64,000 nt of DNA, from the NCBI GenBank assembly GCA_021292105.1, contig CM037869.1, forward strand, positions 34,847,835-34,911,834, written 5' to 3'. The DNA is from Anadara kagoshimensis (taxonomy: Eukaryota > Mollusca > Bivalvia > Arcoida > Arcidae). Below the pieces are notes generated by a model that ran no database searches, was not told where the DNA came from, and saw only the letters and a program-made list of their open reading frames with translations. Within the stretch, counting starts at the first letter, position 1, and every line of letters begins with the position of its first letter. This document shows positions 25,691 through 38,366 of this stretch, in pieces. The position numbers and the translations under genes are program-made.

Positions 25691-26387
25691 AGTGTGTTAA
25701 GGCAATCGCCACCAAACTAATGATGTCTCGTTGCTTAAGTTAAACCCTGATCATTTATATAAAAGAACGTGTCTCCTTTTCATGGGTCCAGTTTCTCAAA
25801 CATTTCTTAAGGTTTTCTTTAACTTAAACCTGGTAAGTTTTGACATTTGTCATGGTATTACAAACAATAGGAATCAATAGAATTAGAACATAGATGTAAT
25901 GTACAAAAGAGATCTTCAAAATGACACCTTAAACTCAGGAATATTTTAAAAACTAACAAATTTAGCTGCATTCTAAATTTGCCAGATTTAGGCTAAGGAA
26001 AATCTAAGTAAATAAATTACTGTTAAGCTGGAGTCTGGGCCTTTTACATTATTATTCACCAATGAGTTCTTTATGATGATTTATTGTGTGCCAGTGTGCT
26101 GCCACTCTTAAACTCATATAAGGCAGATCAGAATTAGTGCACATCAATTCATATAAATCCTAGAAATAAAATTTGGTCTTTTTGCTAACAAAATATGTAT
26201 ATGTTGAACATAAGTCTCATAGCAGTACTTTGACAATTTAATCTCATGCTCTGGAGACTTCTTGTCATAACTTATGAAGACTTCTCAGTCCCTTATTACT
26301 TATTGGACACTAAATGGTGTTCACCATTGTGCTATGTCAAAATTTACTCATTTTCAAATGCATTTACCCACAAAAGTTTTTTCTTTT

Positions 26388-26597
26388 GAATGGTGCTTTA
26401 CAACCCAGTAAAGATTTTTACATTTACATCCAGGTAGTCAACTCAGAAAAGATGGAGGAACCGGAATGCCTGAAGAAAACCACCAATATTCAGCATGCAA
26501 ATTGACACTAGGATCTGTCCCGAGCAGGATTCAAACCTAGGTGGTTAGAGGCACCGTGATCTGTAACCATGTGTTTTAGGCCACTGAGGCCCCTATT
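26388..26597 (-). mobile_element. SINE family 2 copy
   Basis: Inverted copy with GGATTCAAACCTAGGTGGTT (B box region) and AGAGGCACCGTGATCTG at the right. Confidence 0.7.
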
Positions 26598-27352
26598 CCT
26601 TGCTTAGTACCGGAAACATATAACAACAAAACTTATTTTTTACAAATCATTTTATAACATTTACACATATAACAACTATATGTATGTACAATGTTTTACA
26701 TACAAAATGTACAGACAGAACTAAAATAAACACATGATTCACATCACATCAACGACTATATGAAAATATGTATGCTACCGTATTTAATGAATTCTATGAT
26801 CAATAGTTATATAAACCAACTGATTTGACTTTATTCATGATTTTGAAATTGTTTCTGTTTGTAACTTCACAAAGATGATCTATGCAACAGCTTAATGTTA
26901 ATGGGGTTTACCCCTGTACCATGGAACACTCCTAACATTAAATTTTGTTTGGAACAATTATTCAAATTGGATATGATGGAGCAGCATCAGTTCATGTTTT
27001 CCCCTAAAAATAACATTATTCTTGAAATTTGGTGTGTAAATGTTATCCAAAACATTCCGCACAAACATTAAGGGCTGCAACGGTGGACCCCATTATGCAT
27101 TGTTTTTTTGTTTTAAATCCCCTGACTAATTTGAACATAGTCATTATTAATATCTTGGTTCTACAGTTTTCTAAATCTTACTTTTCAATTTGATCAAAAA
27201 CTTGTAAATTTTAAAGTTTTCTTACATCTTTCTTTGCACTTTGATAAGGTAGAACATCTCACACTAATGCACATTTTGTATTAAAAGTTTCATTGTCGTA
27301 ATAAAATATAAATATACAAGTATATATAAAAAAAAACTTAAATATGGCTAAG

Positions 27353-30300
27353 CTACGTGTCGTAATCATCATCTTCATGTTTCCGCTTGAGTGGATTTGT
27401 AATGAGGGTGGCCGTTGATTGTGACACTGGTTGTATCTGTATGGATGACTGACCCTGTAGTGCACTGAGTGATGATAATGCTGATGATGATGAACCCACT
27501 GATGGAGAGGTGGCTGGTGTACTACCTAAAATAGACAAACAGAGGATTAATTAGAGTAAAATGATCTTCAGAGTAATATACAGTTAAATTATATTATAAT
27601 TCTCAATGTTTTTGTTTAAATTTGTATTTAATGCAATGTACACAGGAGATGGGTTATCTCAAGGTCCTGAAATCAAAATTCTTAACAAAAGCAGCCACTT
27701 CTTATTTTAAAATTTTGGATTTTGATTCGTTATCTCAAACTAACAGAGGAAGGATTCTACTAACACAGTGGTTCATACATTTGTAGCCAATGGATACAAA
27801 ATCTGTTTATAATCTCAAGACTGTGGTTGAAATCCTACTTGTTCAGATGCCAGTGTGACAAAATTAGTTATCTTGACCAAGGCTGGTAGTCTACTCAGTC
27901 TTATTTCTTCCACTATTCCAGGATTGGCCTCTTCAATATAATATTTCTGTGAGTAGAGAAATCCTATGAGGAGAGATCAGGGCTCCAAGTTGCGAGTAAT
28001 TTACTCGAAAATGCGACCAAAAATGCTGAAATGGCGATCAAAATTTAGGCCTCAGTCGCCACGCGCTCAGTCGCCGCGTGGCGACTGTACAAATTACCGG
28101 TTCCGACTTTGTCAAAATCGTTTTCTGTTCCGGACATTACTTTTATGATCTAGGTTATCAGAGTGTTTGTAAATGTACCGTTTTTTTTAATGACTGTGAC
28201 AATCGCTTTCTTGACTCGGATGTATATATCGGCATGGCCTCCGCCAAAAGGCAATCGTCTTTAAATACATTTGGATTCGGCAAATTAAGTGATGCTTCCA
28301 CTTCCAAAGTACGAAAAACAGACGATATATCCTCGTCCAAAGTCGAGATAGACGAAACATCAAAACGATCGTTTGCAACTAAATGGTTATCTGAATTTCC
28401 ATGGTTGAGATTTGACAAGGAAACCCAACGAATGTTTTGTACTGTGTGTGAATCAGCACCGTCGATGGCGGGGAAGACAGACTTTGTTTCCTCAGGTTGC
28501 ACAAGTTTCAAGAAAGAGTCACTTACAATACACTCGAAAAGCAAACGCCACTGTTCGATTCGTGATGACATTGTTGAAAGTAAAAATCGGGGAAGCACAG
28601 TAAAGCAGACTTTTGCTAGACAGGTCAGTAAACGCGATGAAAAAACAATCCATAACATGAAAGTGAAATTTATTACTGCTCTCACTATTGCCAAAGAAGA
28701 ACTTCCGTTTACAAAATTTGTTGTTCTTTTATTTTTTTCATGCATGTAATTTTGGCGACTACTCTTAAAGGTTGTGGCGAGTAGTGTTCTGTAAATGGCG
28801 ACCAAAATTTTGACCTTGGTCGCCATATGGCTACCAAATTCTGAAACCTACTTGGAGCCCTGGAGATGCCGGCAGAATATACTTACCAGTAGAGATTCTT
28901 ATTGAGGGTTTAGGTATAACATTAGTAGCTGGTGTTGATGATTTAGTTACTATGGTTACTGATGGTAAAGTCATATTTTTTGTCACAACTGTCAATGTAG
29001 GGTTACTACTTCCAGACATACCCATCTTGCCTGCAATAAAACAAACATATGTGTATAATATAAAACAGAATAAAAAGTAACAAGTAAATTCAATGAATTA
29101 GGATCCCCAACCAATAGGTCTTTATTTATCCCCCACCTTTCAGAGAAAGAAGGGGATATTAAATTCAAGTTTCTGTCCATCCTTCATCTGTCCTTCCATC
29201 CCTCTGTCCGAAATTCTTGTCTGTGCTAATTCTCCAAAACTATGAAGCACTATTTCACGAAACTTGGTGCAAAGTATCAACATAGATAGGAGATGCACAT
29301 ATCATTACCTCAAGTTGATTTGCTCATTTTCCTTAGAGTTATAGTCCTTTGAACATGAGCAAATCACAAAAACAAAGAATCTACTGGCAGGGGATCCTAA
29401 TTCACTGAATTTGCTAGTTTAATTTGCACTTTGTTCAAACCATCCCCGGTTAAGAATATGCACATTTCCTATCAATGTTGATGCTTTGCAGAGTGGAAAA
29501 TCAATCCAACATGAATTGTCTGAGAAGTCAGAAGTATGAATTTAATATCCCCTCTTTCTTTGAAAGTTTGAAAAATAAAAATATACTTAAAATCAACTTT
29601 ATATAATTTTGAGATCAAAAATTGCATGTATATTTTGCAGTTATTATTTTGTTTCTCAAAAAGTCCATAAAAATTAATTAAAACATTGGACATTGACTTT
29701 CATGTTAATTTCAGGAATGTGAAATAGACCCTGTATCACTATATGTTATGGCTGTCATATCTTTCAATGTAATGTGGGATATACATGGTTAGGGTAAACT
29801 GTTATTGATGCCTAATTAGCTACTTAGCTCTGGACTGAATTTAACTACATAACTAAACAAGACTGAATGTTATGCAGGTCTACTTCTTTGGAATGCAAGT
29901 ATAACACCAGTTGTCCGGTGAAAGGAACATTTTGTTGACATCAATGCGCCATAGTTACAAAAGACCAAACGATGACAATTCTAGGGAAAGTCTACTTTCC
30001 TACAAAAGACTTTCCTACAGACTTTCTTACATAATTATTCAACTGATTTATTTACCTCCAGAGATACCATGTGACATTTGTGCTATGTTGATTTTTGGTC
30101 CCGACCCCGAGTACTGATTCACCGGTAAACCAATTTGAATTCTGGAATGATGCTGTCAAGAAATTAAAAAAAAAATCAATGTTTAACTATTAAATTAAGA
30201 AACAGAACATACAACACTTTGAAGACTGCTGTAAATTGTTGTATGGTCTATTCATTAATTAATATTTACAATTGGAATTGATCTTCTCTATATGAACCTA

Positions 30301-32854
30301 TTTGTTTTTGTTTGCTGGCATTCAATTGCACATGAATACAGTGTGGGTCATGACCTCTGATGATGTAACATTTAAATATCCGATGATGTCATAGAATGTC
30401 ATCTTATTATGTCATACATTGTTTGATTGGTCAGCCTTCAAGCCTAGTACCGTCGTTTCTATCTTTATTTGGAAAAAGGCTGTTCCATCAATCTCGTATG
30501 TTTGTCAGAATTTTAAACACAATAAATTATGGTAGCGATAAGTTTACATTTCTGACATGCTAACAATATTTGTTATGAATGTAAATATAATAACATTCTG
30601 TTTGAGTGTATTCATTCTGTCTTATGAATGAGTCAGGAATATCATATTTTACATGAACTGCTTCACAGTTAAACCAAATATTCTTGATTGGGATGTTCAA
30701 ATGCATTCAATCAATCAGTCTAATGGCTATAAATTACCTTTTTTGATGTACGTTGTCCAGTCATTCTATAATTTGGAGCAGATAAACAATATCTGTCTGG
30801 TGGAAGTCTTAATCCACTGTAAGGTTTAATTAACGGCAAAACTTGACCATTCTTATCTTTTGATATCTCCATTAGCAACTGGAAAGAAAGTAAAACACAA
30901 TATATAAATTAATTATAATATCATAAAACATCAATTCCTTATACATGTATACCAGTCTAGAAATCTCCAGTTTACTTTTCTGCAATTTTCCTTTAAAATC
31001 GAACCATTTCAGCTCGTACAGACATTTGGACTCCAAATTTAAGGACTTTTTAGGGTTTTTTCAGGGTCTTATTTGCAAATTTAAGGTCTAGTCAGAGGTA
31101 CAATTGTAGCAAAAAAATATTGGTACAAAGGCAATTAAAACAATAAAACAATTACTTACATGTCCATAGTAACAATAATTGAAGTGGATAAGGTTGAAGC
31201 TGGGCATTTGAAAGGGCCAGGTACTTTTAAATTGCCCCTTTCAAGTAAATTATTAATATTTATTTATTTACATCAGTCTATTTGCAACCACTTAATATCC
31301 AAAAACAGACACCCTACTGCCCAAATTCAAGGACTTTTTAGGGTCTTCAGGATAAATTCAAGGGCTTTTTAGGGTCAGACCTGTTTTTAGGGTCTTTTTA
31401 GGGAAACTTTTAAAATTTAAGGACTTTTCCAGGCCTGTACGAACCCTGGGCCACATATCGAGGCCAGCCCGCCACACCATAAACTAAAACAGCATAATAC
31501 CTAATAAGGAGATACTCACATCTCTGGGAGGTGGAGCCGTGAAGGACTGGTCCATCCGACATTGTATTGCCAACTTTACATCATCAACATCTAAATTCTT
31601 TTTATTGCCATGACTTGAATATACTTTAGCATCATCCAATACATCTGTAACATATCCTGGAGAAAAAACATGATCATACAGTGAATGTGATTGATTGATT
31701 GAAAATTTGTGTCCTTGTCAAGATTATTTCACTTATACTGAGTAGGGCAGTGTATTTAGGGGCAGGGCTGATACAGTTCATATCACGATATGCAAGTGTC
31801 ATTGGGTGCTTTAAACATGGAATCAGCCAATTGTAAAATCTGAGTTTACTCTATTGGTTCTTTAATGAATTGGATACAATAAATTTTAATAACATATGGT
31901 TGAACCTGCCTTAAAAGCCACCTCTATATAAGGGCCACCTGCCTTCAAAGACCAGTGAAGTTTTAACTGCTTTTACATGTTGTTTTACCATTACATAAGG
32001 GTAACCTGTCCATAAAGGTCACTTTTACTGGTACCCTTAGGTGGCCTTTCTAGACAAGTTTGACTGTTATATCCACAAATGACAAATCAATGGAATCCAG
32101 TGTGCCAATACTGGACTTCTCAAAGGCTTTTGATACAGTTCCTCACAATAAACTCTAAATATACAAGTTGAATGAATATGGCATTAGAGGACCAATTCAT
32201 ACATGGGAAACCTGTAGTTGTGGTGTTGCATTGTATATAGTAGATATAATAGAGTGATTTACTTCCAGACTTTCTGGTACAGATCTTTTAGCCATGTGGA
32301 AGAACACTCACTTTTCACATGGGAAGACCAGCGTAACAAGCTCAGGGATGAAGCTTAACAATTTTGAGTTTCATTTCTTGGCAACATTGGCAAATGCTTG
32401 ATGACAAAGTCACAACCTATTTTCAAGTCTTGCTCAGATCCATCTGTATTTTAACCCTTACCCCTTACATACCGAGTGAGCACTACCAACTGAGCTTCTT
32501 TAAATGGATTCTACATCCTAAAGAAACACTATACTACAATCAAGAAGTGTAGAACAGTCCATATTAAGGTCTTAACCCTAACTGTTACAGTCAATCATAT
32601 CATTATGGAACCATAGATTTTATAATGGGTTATATATTGGGAATTCATTGCACAGAGGAGACAGTGCACTGTACTGAAAATGATGTCTGGTACAGTGACA
32701 GTGTGTGTAGACACAATCATGAACCCTGCTTACTATAAACAAATTCTAGCATGAGATTGATCAGCCTAGGCTCATATTCAGACACGCCCATGTCTTTCAG
32801 AATTGCTGCCATCACTTGTGCATCCCGCGGTGTGCTCTTTGCAGGAGCTGCCAT
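27353..32854 (-). CDS. TAF9: TFIID / SAGA subunit TAF9
   Basis: TAF9 is the histone-fold subunit that pairs with TAF6 in TFIID and with TAF6L in SAGA-type coactivators in the nucleus. Six exons join without phase error: 32734-32854, 31520-31656, 30738-30878, 30056-30152, 28887-29030, 27353-27525 (270 aa plus stop; human 264). Residues 10-75 form the H3-like histone fold ([50 protein letters not shown]). The family signature follows: [39 protein letters not shown]. The tail is a Ser/Thr/Pro-rich linker ending [12 protein letters not shown], as in vertebrate TAF9. The start lies 340 bp from the SELENOT start in a divergent arrangement. Introns hold an RT remnant (intron 1), a MITE (intron 2) and an hAT element (intron 5). 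A reverse-strand AATAAA near 26830-26835 could end the transcript. Confidence 0.96.
27978..28862 (+). mobile_element. Non-autonomous hAT-like transposon in TAF9 intron 5
   Basis: It is 885 bp, with 13-bp perfect terminal inverted repeats CAGGGCTCCAAGT and a GAGAT 5-bp duplication on each side (27973-27977, 28863-28867). Subterminal sequence is rich in TGGCGA/TCGCCA motifs on both ends. It encodes only the N-terminal part of a transposase-like protein, so it is a deletion derivative. Confidence 0.85.
28234..28749 (+). pseudogene. Truncated hAT-type protein with TTF/BED-like zinc finger
   Basis: A 171-aa frame from ATG 28234 begins [17 protein letters not shown]. It contains [18 protein letters not shown], then a C-x2-C ... 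H-x5-H finger (FCTVC to HSKSKRH, about residues 68-108), then [10 protein letters not shown], after which similarity ends abruptly near the element's 3' terminus. This resembles the N-terminus of ZNF862-like / hAT-derived proteins, with the dimerisation and catalytic domain missing. The frame is open further upstream to 28078, but that part lies in the subterminal repeats. It is antisense to TAF9. Confidence 0.7.
29129..29422 (+). repeat. Full-length copy of the repeat, TAF9 intron 4
   Basis: It begins with a CCCCC/GGGG hairpin (TCCCCCACCTTTCAGAGAAA), continues through CTATGAAGCACTATTTCACG, and ends GGCAGGGGATCCTAATTCAC. Further copies lie at 37709-37960 and, inverted, at 8365-8580. Confidence 0.7.
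31010..31448. mobile_element. Probable hAT-like MITE in TAF9 intron 2
   Basis: The left end CAGCTCGTACAGAC and right end TGTACGAACCCTG are imperfect inverted termini. The interior repeats AAATTTAAGGACTTTTTAGG several times. Flanking 8-mers match poorly, so no target duplication is claimed. A related fragment lies at 5867-5950. Confidence 0.55.
31905..32072. mobile_element. Tc1/mariner-like MITE, copy 4 (TAF9 intron 1)
   Basis: AACCTGCCTTAAAAGCCACC at the left and GGTGGCCTTTCTAGACAAGT then TTGACTG at the right form the same family ends. The middle differs from copies 1-3. Confidence 0.5.
32081..32211 (+). pseudogene. LINE reverse-transcriptase fragment
   Basis: The frame from 32081 reads [20 protein letters not shown] then PHNKL, one stop, and [28 protein letters not shown] is the RT motif containing the first catalytic Asp of non-LTR retrotransposons. 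It is a dead fragment in TAF9 intron 1. Confidence 0.75.
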
Positions 32855-33194
32855 CCTTGTTGGCAAGCTGTTGTAACAGGATGAAACAAGCTACTTTCTT
32901 TTTTATAGCAGCTTCCTCCTAGTAGCTTGATAGATGGCGCTCTAATCAAGGATTTAACAATAATTAAACGAAACGAAAAACAAGTAAATACTTGCTTCAT
33001 TTGAGTTTTATTTATCAAAAATTATTAAAAATTAAAAATAAATTAGTTCTTAAAAATTGAAAAGAAGTAATTGTCTATTTATACGTTCATTATTTTATAC
33101 TAATAACAACTGAAGTTATTCCCAATATTATAATTTCGTTTCGTTAAAATATACATTAGTGTATTTGTTGAACTCATTAGGCAGTCATCATTTT
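32855..33194. promoter_or_regulatory. Divergent TAF9/SELENOT promoter region
   Basis: The 340 bp between the two start codons must hold both promoters and 5' UTRs unless upstream non-coding exons exist. It contains a perfect 12-bp inverted repeat: AACGAAACGAAA at 32967-32978 and TTTCGTTTCGTT at 33134-33145, one facing each gene. No TATA box at a convincing position was seen. Confidence 0.6.
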
Positions 33195-36100
33195 ATGGCT
33201 GAAATGGTTCAGCTATCTATGGTGGCAGTGTTTACTGCCTTAATTTTCTTGACATGGCGAGATCTAAGTTTCACTGAACAAACATCACAGCCACAGAAAG
33301 ATATCAAAGCACCTAAGCTGTCCAGATTCGCCGGTCCCACTCTCAAGTTTTTGTTTTGGTAGGTGTTTTATTGTGATGCAATTTGTTTAGAAATCACACA
33401 TGTGTGAAGATATAGAACGGCAGCGTCAGTATCTGTTGCTGTCTTCCTAGTAAAATTAAATAGATTTAGTCAGTTTTTTTATTGAGGATAAAGGGTCGAT
33501 GGTTTGATTACGGTAAATTAAAGTAGTTTAAGCAGAAAGTAAATAAATTTATCATTACATTTTATATTAGTGATATGATATTAGATAGAGACCGCAATTA
33601 TTTCTTAACCAAGTAAAAGGCAAAAATGATATCTTAATACTTTGGTTAAACTCTTAAGATGTTCATGGTATTAATGATTATTATTAATCCCACAGACTGC
33701 TATCAACAATGAAAAGGGCTACTGACGACAGAAATAATTTGGTCTGTCTTTGAATCTGACCCAGTCACTTAACCAGTGTTTAATCATAGTGGCCAGAGTC
33801 GAACACTGTAATTGGACATGAAATTAATTGGTAAATATCTAGGGTAATTATAATCAGATTTGTATTTTGTTACCATTAATTTAAATACTAATTGAACATT
33901 TCTTCTATTTGCAGTTATTCCTGAGGGTACAAGAAAGTTTTTGAACAGTATGCACATGCTATTCATGAACGTTTTCCGGCTCTTTCCATCGAGGGCGACA
34001 ATTACCCGCCGCCTTCTGGTCGTGCCGCAGTAGCTCAGTTTCTTAGTATTTTTAAACTTGTTTTAATTGCCATGGTTGTCAGTGGACAGAATCCTTTTCC
34101 TTCCCTTAATATGGAAACACCAAGTGTGTTTACTTGGGCTCAGCAAAATAAGGTAAATATACTTTTATTGATATAACAGTTTGCATCTTAGTTAGTGAGA
34201 GGCACTGTTGTGTGTAATATTTATCAGCTTTGACTGTTCCATATGCTTTTAATATGGCTACGGAAATTAAAGCACCTGACCCTGGTTTCACAATCATTCC
34301 TTAGCTAGTAGTTTCCGTAACTTAATTTTAGCAAAATGTGCTGCTTGCTTTTTGAAGCTACTAATAAATATTTTTGTCAAAACTATATGCAAATAGTTTA
34401 ATCTGAAAGTAATCTTAAAAATAACACCATAAATTCCTGAATATCTTGAAAATGAACAAAATTAAAAAGATTTGAAATTTTTCAGTTAAAGAAAATCTTA
34501 GCTACATGTACGGAATGGTTATGAAACCGGGGTCTGCTTGGTCTTTGATTAAAAAAAACAATGTAATACTTATGACCATTGCAGAAATATTGGAGAAGTC
34601 TATTGTATATCTGGAAAAAAAATTATCTAAGTGTTACAGAGACCATAGTAGAGTTATGGCATTTTATGCCCCAGTCTAGATTCTTTCATTTATATACAGA
34701 CACTCAGTTTTAGGATGGTAGAGGAAAGGTGGAGATAACATAAATCTTCCACAAGCAAAAATGACAAACTTTCTAACACTAAAACATGCTAAATTGGAAT
34801 GTAAATGGCAAGAGGCGCTGTGATCAATACATGTGTAACTACATGTAAGTCCCTGAAAATGAGAGAGATTGAATAAATAAAGATGGACCTAGCACTAGTT
34901 CCCACAGACCTCTAGCAGACAAATTTTTCAGTAGAGTGGTCACCATTTTGTTAGGCAATCTATATCATTTATCTATCTATTCTAACCAAATTTGTTGATT
35001 TTTCAAAACGTAATCGGGGTATCAATAAAGTTTTTAAATTTATGAAATCATCAATTTTTTTACCTTGATTTGGTATATTTTATAAGATTTTTGTCCCCAT
35101 AACAATTATGTGAAAATAAATTTTATACACCCTATTTTAGAAAGAATAAGACTCAATTTCTAATGCCTACCAAAATGGCCGCTGCTTTACCTATAAAGTG
35201 AACAGTGTGACGTCACATGGGAACTATCTAACATGTACATTGTAGAATTAATTTCACCTAGGGTGCAAAAGAACATTTAATAAGTCATTTTAGGTTGTTT
35301 TATTTGTTTTCATTATACATGGTAGAAATGACTGTTGTTGTTTGTTTTTGTTATCCTAGTCTCCTTTGTCTTCTTCCTTATATCTGGTTTCTACTTTAAT
35401 ATAGACTATCAGTATTTAAACTTGAATTCTATCATTTCAGATTCATTTTAACATAAATTGTTAAATGGCAACACATGTTGGAAATATTAAAACATTGTCA
35501 TGACACATTTGTCTGTGCATAAAAAAAATATTGATTTTCTAAACAGTTAATATATTAAACTTTTAAAATACATAAATTATCAGATATACAGATGTACTGA
35601 TAATATTTTGAATTGTTAAAACTTTCTGTTTGTATAGATCTATTATACTATTATATGTATGACATAATTTACCTTGAAATTTATGGTTTGGTAATTTCGT
35701 GTGTTTTGCCTGTGCGTTACGCTGATGGCATTATACAGCAAGGTTCTTTAGCGTGCCAAGTCCACTATGACACAGGGCCTCATTTATTTTAAGTTCTCAT
35801 CTGAAAGAACCATGACTTTAATTTCATAATGCTGAGTGTTTGGCGAAAGAACAGTCACTACCCGCTTTCAAGTCTTGGGTCGGACCCGGTAAGGGATGGA
35901 ACCCATGACCTCCCACTTACGGAGTGAGCACTCAACCAACTGAGCTACCACAGTGGTAGTAAAGATATTAGATGTAGATTATAGATAAATCTTAAATGAT
36001 AACTCTGACATGAATTATACATGTAATGATGTACATGCATCAGTAATTTATTGATTTTACTTATCATTCAGTAACTTCTGTCAGGAAGTCATCTAATTAA

Positions 36101-38238
36101 ATTTATTGAAAAATGTAAACGTAGTTTAGCATATGATCTTGATATAAAACATCAATCATTCAGCTGTGCTTGTAGAAATCATGTAGACAGTGTTGAATCT
36201 AGAAGGGCCTCTGCTCCCTCTAGTGACGTTGATTCCAAAAATATTTCCTACAAAAGTAATTTCTTTCGACCAACTATGGCCAACCTTGTTGGGCTTTAAA
36301 TAATCCAGTTTTAAATCTTTTTCGTTAATTTTTTTATTTAAATTGTGATCATGGATGTTTAACAAATATGCAAAAAAAAATTTTTAAAAAAGTCCTTTTT
36401 TCTTCAAGGCCTGGGCCAGGATGATCCCACTAACTGCATTTCTGGATTGAACACGACATTTGAACTAAAAAAATAAAAACAATTCACAAGTTTAGATGTG
36501 CTTGTGTGGCACATCTGTTACACACAGTCAACAAGCACCTGTTGATATTGTGCTTTGTTTGTTATAAGATTTAATTGATAACAAGTGTCATGCATAAATA
36601 ATTACAAATTGTTCAGATAAATGTGATAGATAGTCTTTTATGCTTTGTCAGTCTTGAGAAACATTAAACTGACAGTGTTCACAGGTGCCACATTGAAGAC
36701 TGTGTCATGACTGAATACTATGACTGGCAGTCTAAAATCTGACTGAAATTTTAAATGACCAGAGTAAAAAAATTATTGGTTCCTAAGAAAAATGTGACAA
36801 ATATTTACAAAATTTGTCTATTTTAATTTTCATACATGTACCAAGGTACATATCATAAAGGTTAAGGTCCCAGGAAAACCTTAAATGTTGGGGGCGTGGG
36901 ATATTTGGCTCTCAAAAGACAGTTCTGGTTAGTGTTTGATAAGTTCACTGAAATAAACCAAATAGCTGTCAGATTTGCTAATTGAAGCATCTCTCACTGT
37001 TTTGATTTGAATACAAATTGGCAGATCTTAGTGTTAAAAAGTTAATCGTTTCACGTGCTGAAGGTCAGTGATTTTTTACAGGCACTCTGGGTTCCTTCCT
37101 TCCCTGAAGTGACTACCTCAATACAAGTAAAAAAGTCTTGACATGGGTGAAAGGATGTAAAATGCTTATATTCAATCCTCCATTGTCCAATGAAGTTCAC
37201 CAGCATACCACATGAGCAGTACTGTTTGTGCAGAATGTTTTGAAAAAACGTTTACTTTAAAATTTCCTGAAGAATCATCATTTTTACGGGAAAATGTGAA
37301 CTGATAAGATTCAAGATCCATTGTTTGTTCCACACAAAAGTTATTGGGTATCACATGGTCCAATGGCAAACCCCATTCAAACAAATTTGGTTTACTTTAT
37401 ACTCAAGCAGCTGTATACCCATTTTTGTTACTGATGCATGTATTTCCTATAGTGTAAATGCATTTTATATGTTCTTAAAAACATTTTATTTCATTTTGTC
37501 ATTTCAGATATATGCCTGTTTAATGATATTTTTTATAAGTAATGCCATTGAAGGACAGATGATATCAACGGGGGCCTTTGAAGTATCATTTAATGGTATG
37601 TATCATTAAAATGCACACAGCCACAACATAAGTTTTGGACAGAAAGAATTTATATTGCAAATATCCTGAATATACTGTATTTTGCTTTAATTGAGACCCT
37701 TTTTTTTGTCCCCGGCCTTTCGAAAAAGAGGGGGATATTAAATTCTGTCATTCCGTTCAGACATTTCTTGTCTGCAGTACAGCAGTTCTCAAATACTATG
37801 AAGCACTATTTCATAAAACTTGGAGCAAAGTATCAACTTTCATAGGGAATGTGTATATCTCAAATTGCTTTGCACATATTCCTGAGAATAATGACCCTTT
37901 GAACATAAGTGCAATTCACAAACAGTTACCTGCTTGTGATGGGGTTCCTACTTCACTGATTTTTATTTTTTTTTATTTTTTTTTTTGTGTGTGTGTAGGT
38001 CAAAAATCAAGGTCATAAGGTCAAATAATTAACCTAAATCAAGCTTGTAGTATGGTCTAAAAATGTATTTAGCTTATCATCTGCTATGTTATGATTGTAG
38101 CATGTGCATATATTTATTTTTACAGATGTTCCGGTGTGGTCAAAACTTGAAACTGGAAGAGTTCCCTCCCCTGCAGAAATGTTCCAAATCATTGATAACC
38201 ATATGAAATTAAATAATAACAGAGAAAGAGAACATTAA
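33195..38238 (+). CDS. SELENOT: Selenoprotein T (selenocysteine-containing, UGA at 33922-33924)
   Basis: SELENOT is an ER-membrane thioredoxin-fold oxidoreductase. Exons 33195-33358, 33915-34152, 37508-37595 and 38126-38238 join in phase to 200 aa (human 195), ending at TAA 38236-38238. The redox motif is C55-Y-S-U58, where U is an in-frame TGA, followed by GYKKVFEQY; vertebrates have CVSUGYRRVFEEY. Other family segments are IEGDNYPPP, FLSIFKLVLIAMVVSGQNPF (membrane helix), TPSVFTWAQQNK, FFISNAIEGQMISTGAFEV and DVPVWSKLETGRVPS. The N-terminus is hydrophobic (signal-like). I chose ATG 33195; ATG 33159 in the same frame would add 12 residues before the hydrophobic run. Ordinary gene callers would stop at the TGA or split the gene. 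A SECIS hairpin lies in the downstream 3' UTR exon. Confidence 0.97.
33922..33924 (+). other. SELENOT: Selenocysteine codon (UGA recoding site)
   Basis: The TGA lies in frame seven bases into exon 2 (which begins at 33915), at the Sec position of the conserved C-x-x-U motif. The frame stays open for 142 further codons of selenoprotein T homology on both sides of later introns, which excludes a true stop. Confidence 0.95.
34640..34860 (-). mobile_element. SINE family 2 copy, SELENOT intron 2
   Basis: Inverted: TTTTATGCCCCAGTCTAGAT at the left, AGAGGCGCTGTGATC at the right. Confidence 0.6.
35703..35957 (-). mobile_element. SINE family 1, 3'-truncated, SELENOT intron 2
   Basis: The tRNA head (complement of CTCAACCAACTGAGCTACCA) and most of the body are present; the tail is missing. 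Confidence 0.85.
36160..36460. repeat. Unclassified interspersed repeat, copy 1
   Basis: Shares GTTGAATCTAGAAGGG and CAAGGCCTGGGCCAGGATGA with a direct copy at 39585-39875. No reading frame or termini are recognisable. Confidence 0.5.
37709..37960 (+). repeat. Copy of the same repeat, SELENOT intron 3
   Basis: TGTCCCCGGCCTTTCGAAAA hairpin head, CTATGAAGCACTATTTCATA middle, GGGGTTCCTACTTCACTGAT end. Confidence 0.65.
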
Positions 38239-38366
38239 CATTGAAGTTATGGTGAAATAAGGTATGTCTGTAGTCATGGTTTGAAAATATGTCTAAATAT
38301 GACCAGGTTGGCTTTGGAACATTGTAGATCTGAAATGCTCTTAGATTAAGTCCATTGACTTTTGTC

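Larger units (their letters stand above)
23610..26800. other. Gene-free stretch between MPI and TAF9
   Basis: It holds a degenerate SINE family 1 body (about 24322-24440), two SINE family 2 copies, and a 66-bp duplication at 24825-24955. No coding exon was recognised. The genes on either side converge here. Confidence 0.6.

Noticed and set aside
28158-28826. 222-codon minus-strand frame opposite the hAT ORF
   Set aside because: Shadow of the zinc-finger frame; no recognisable domain and it ends within terminal repeats.
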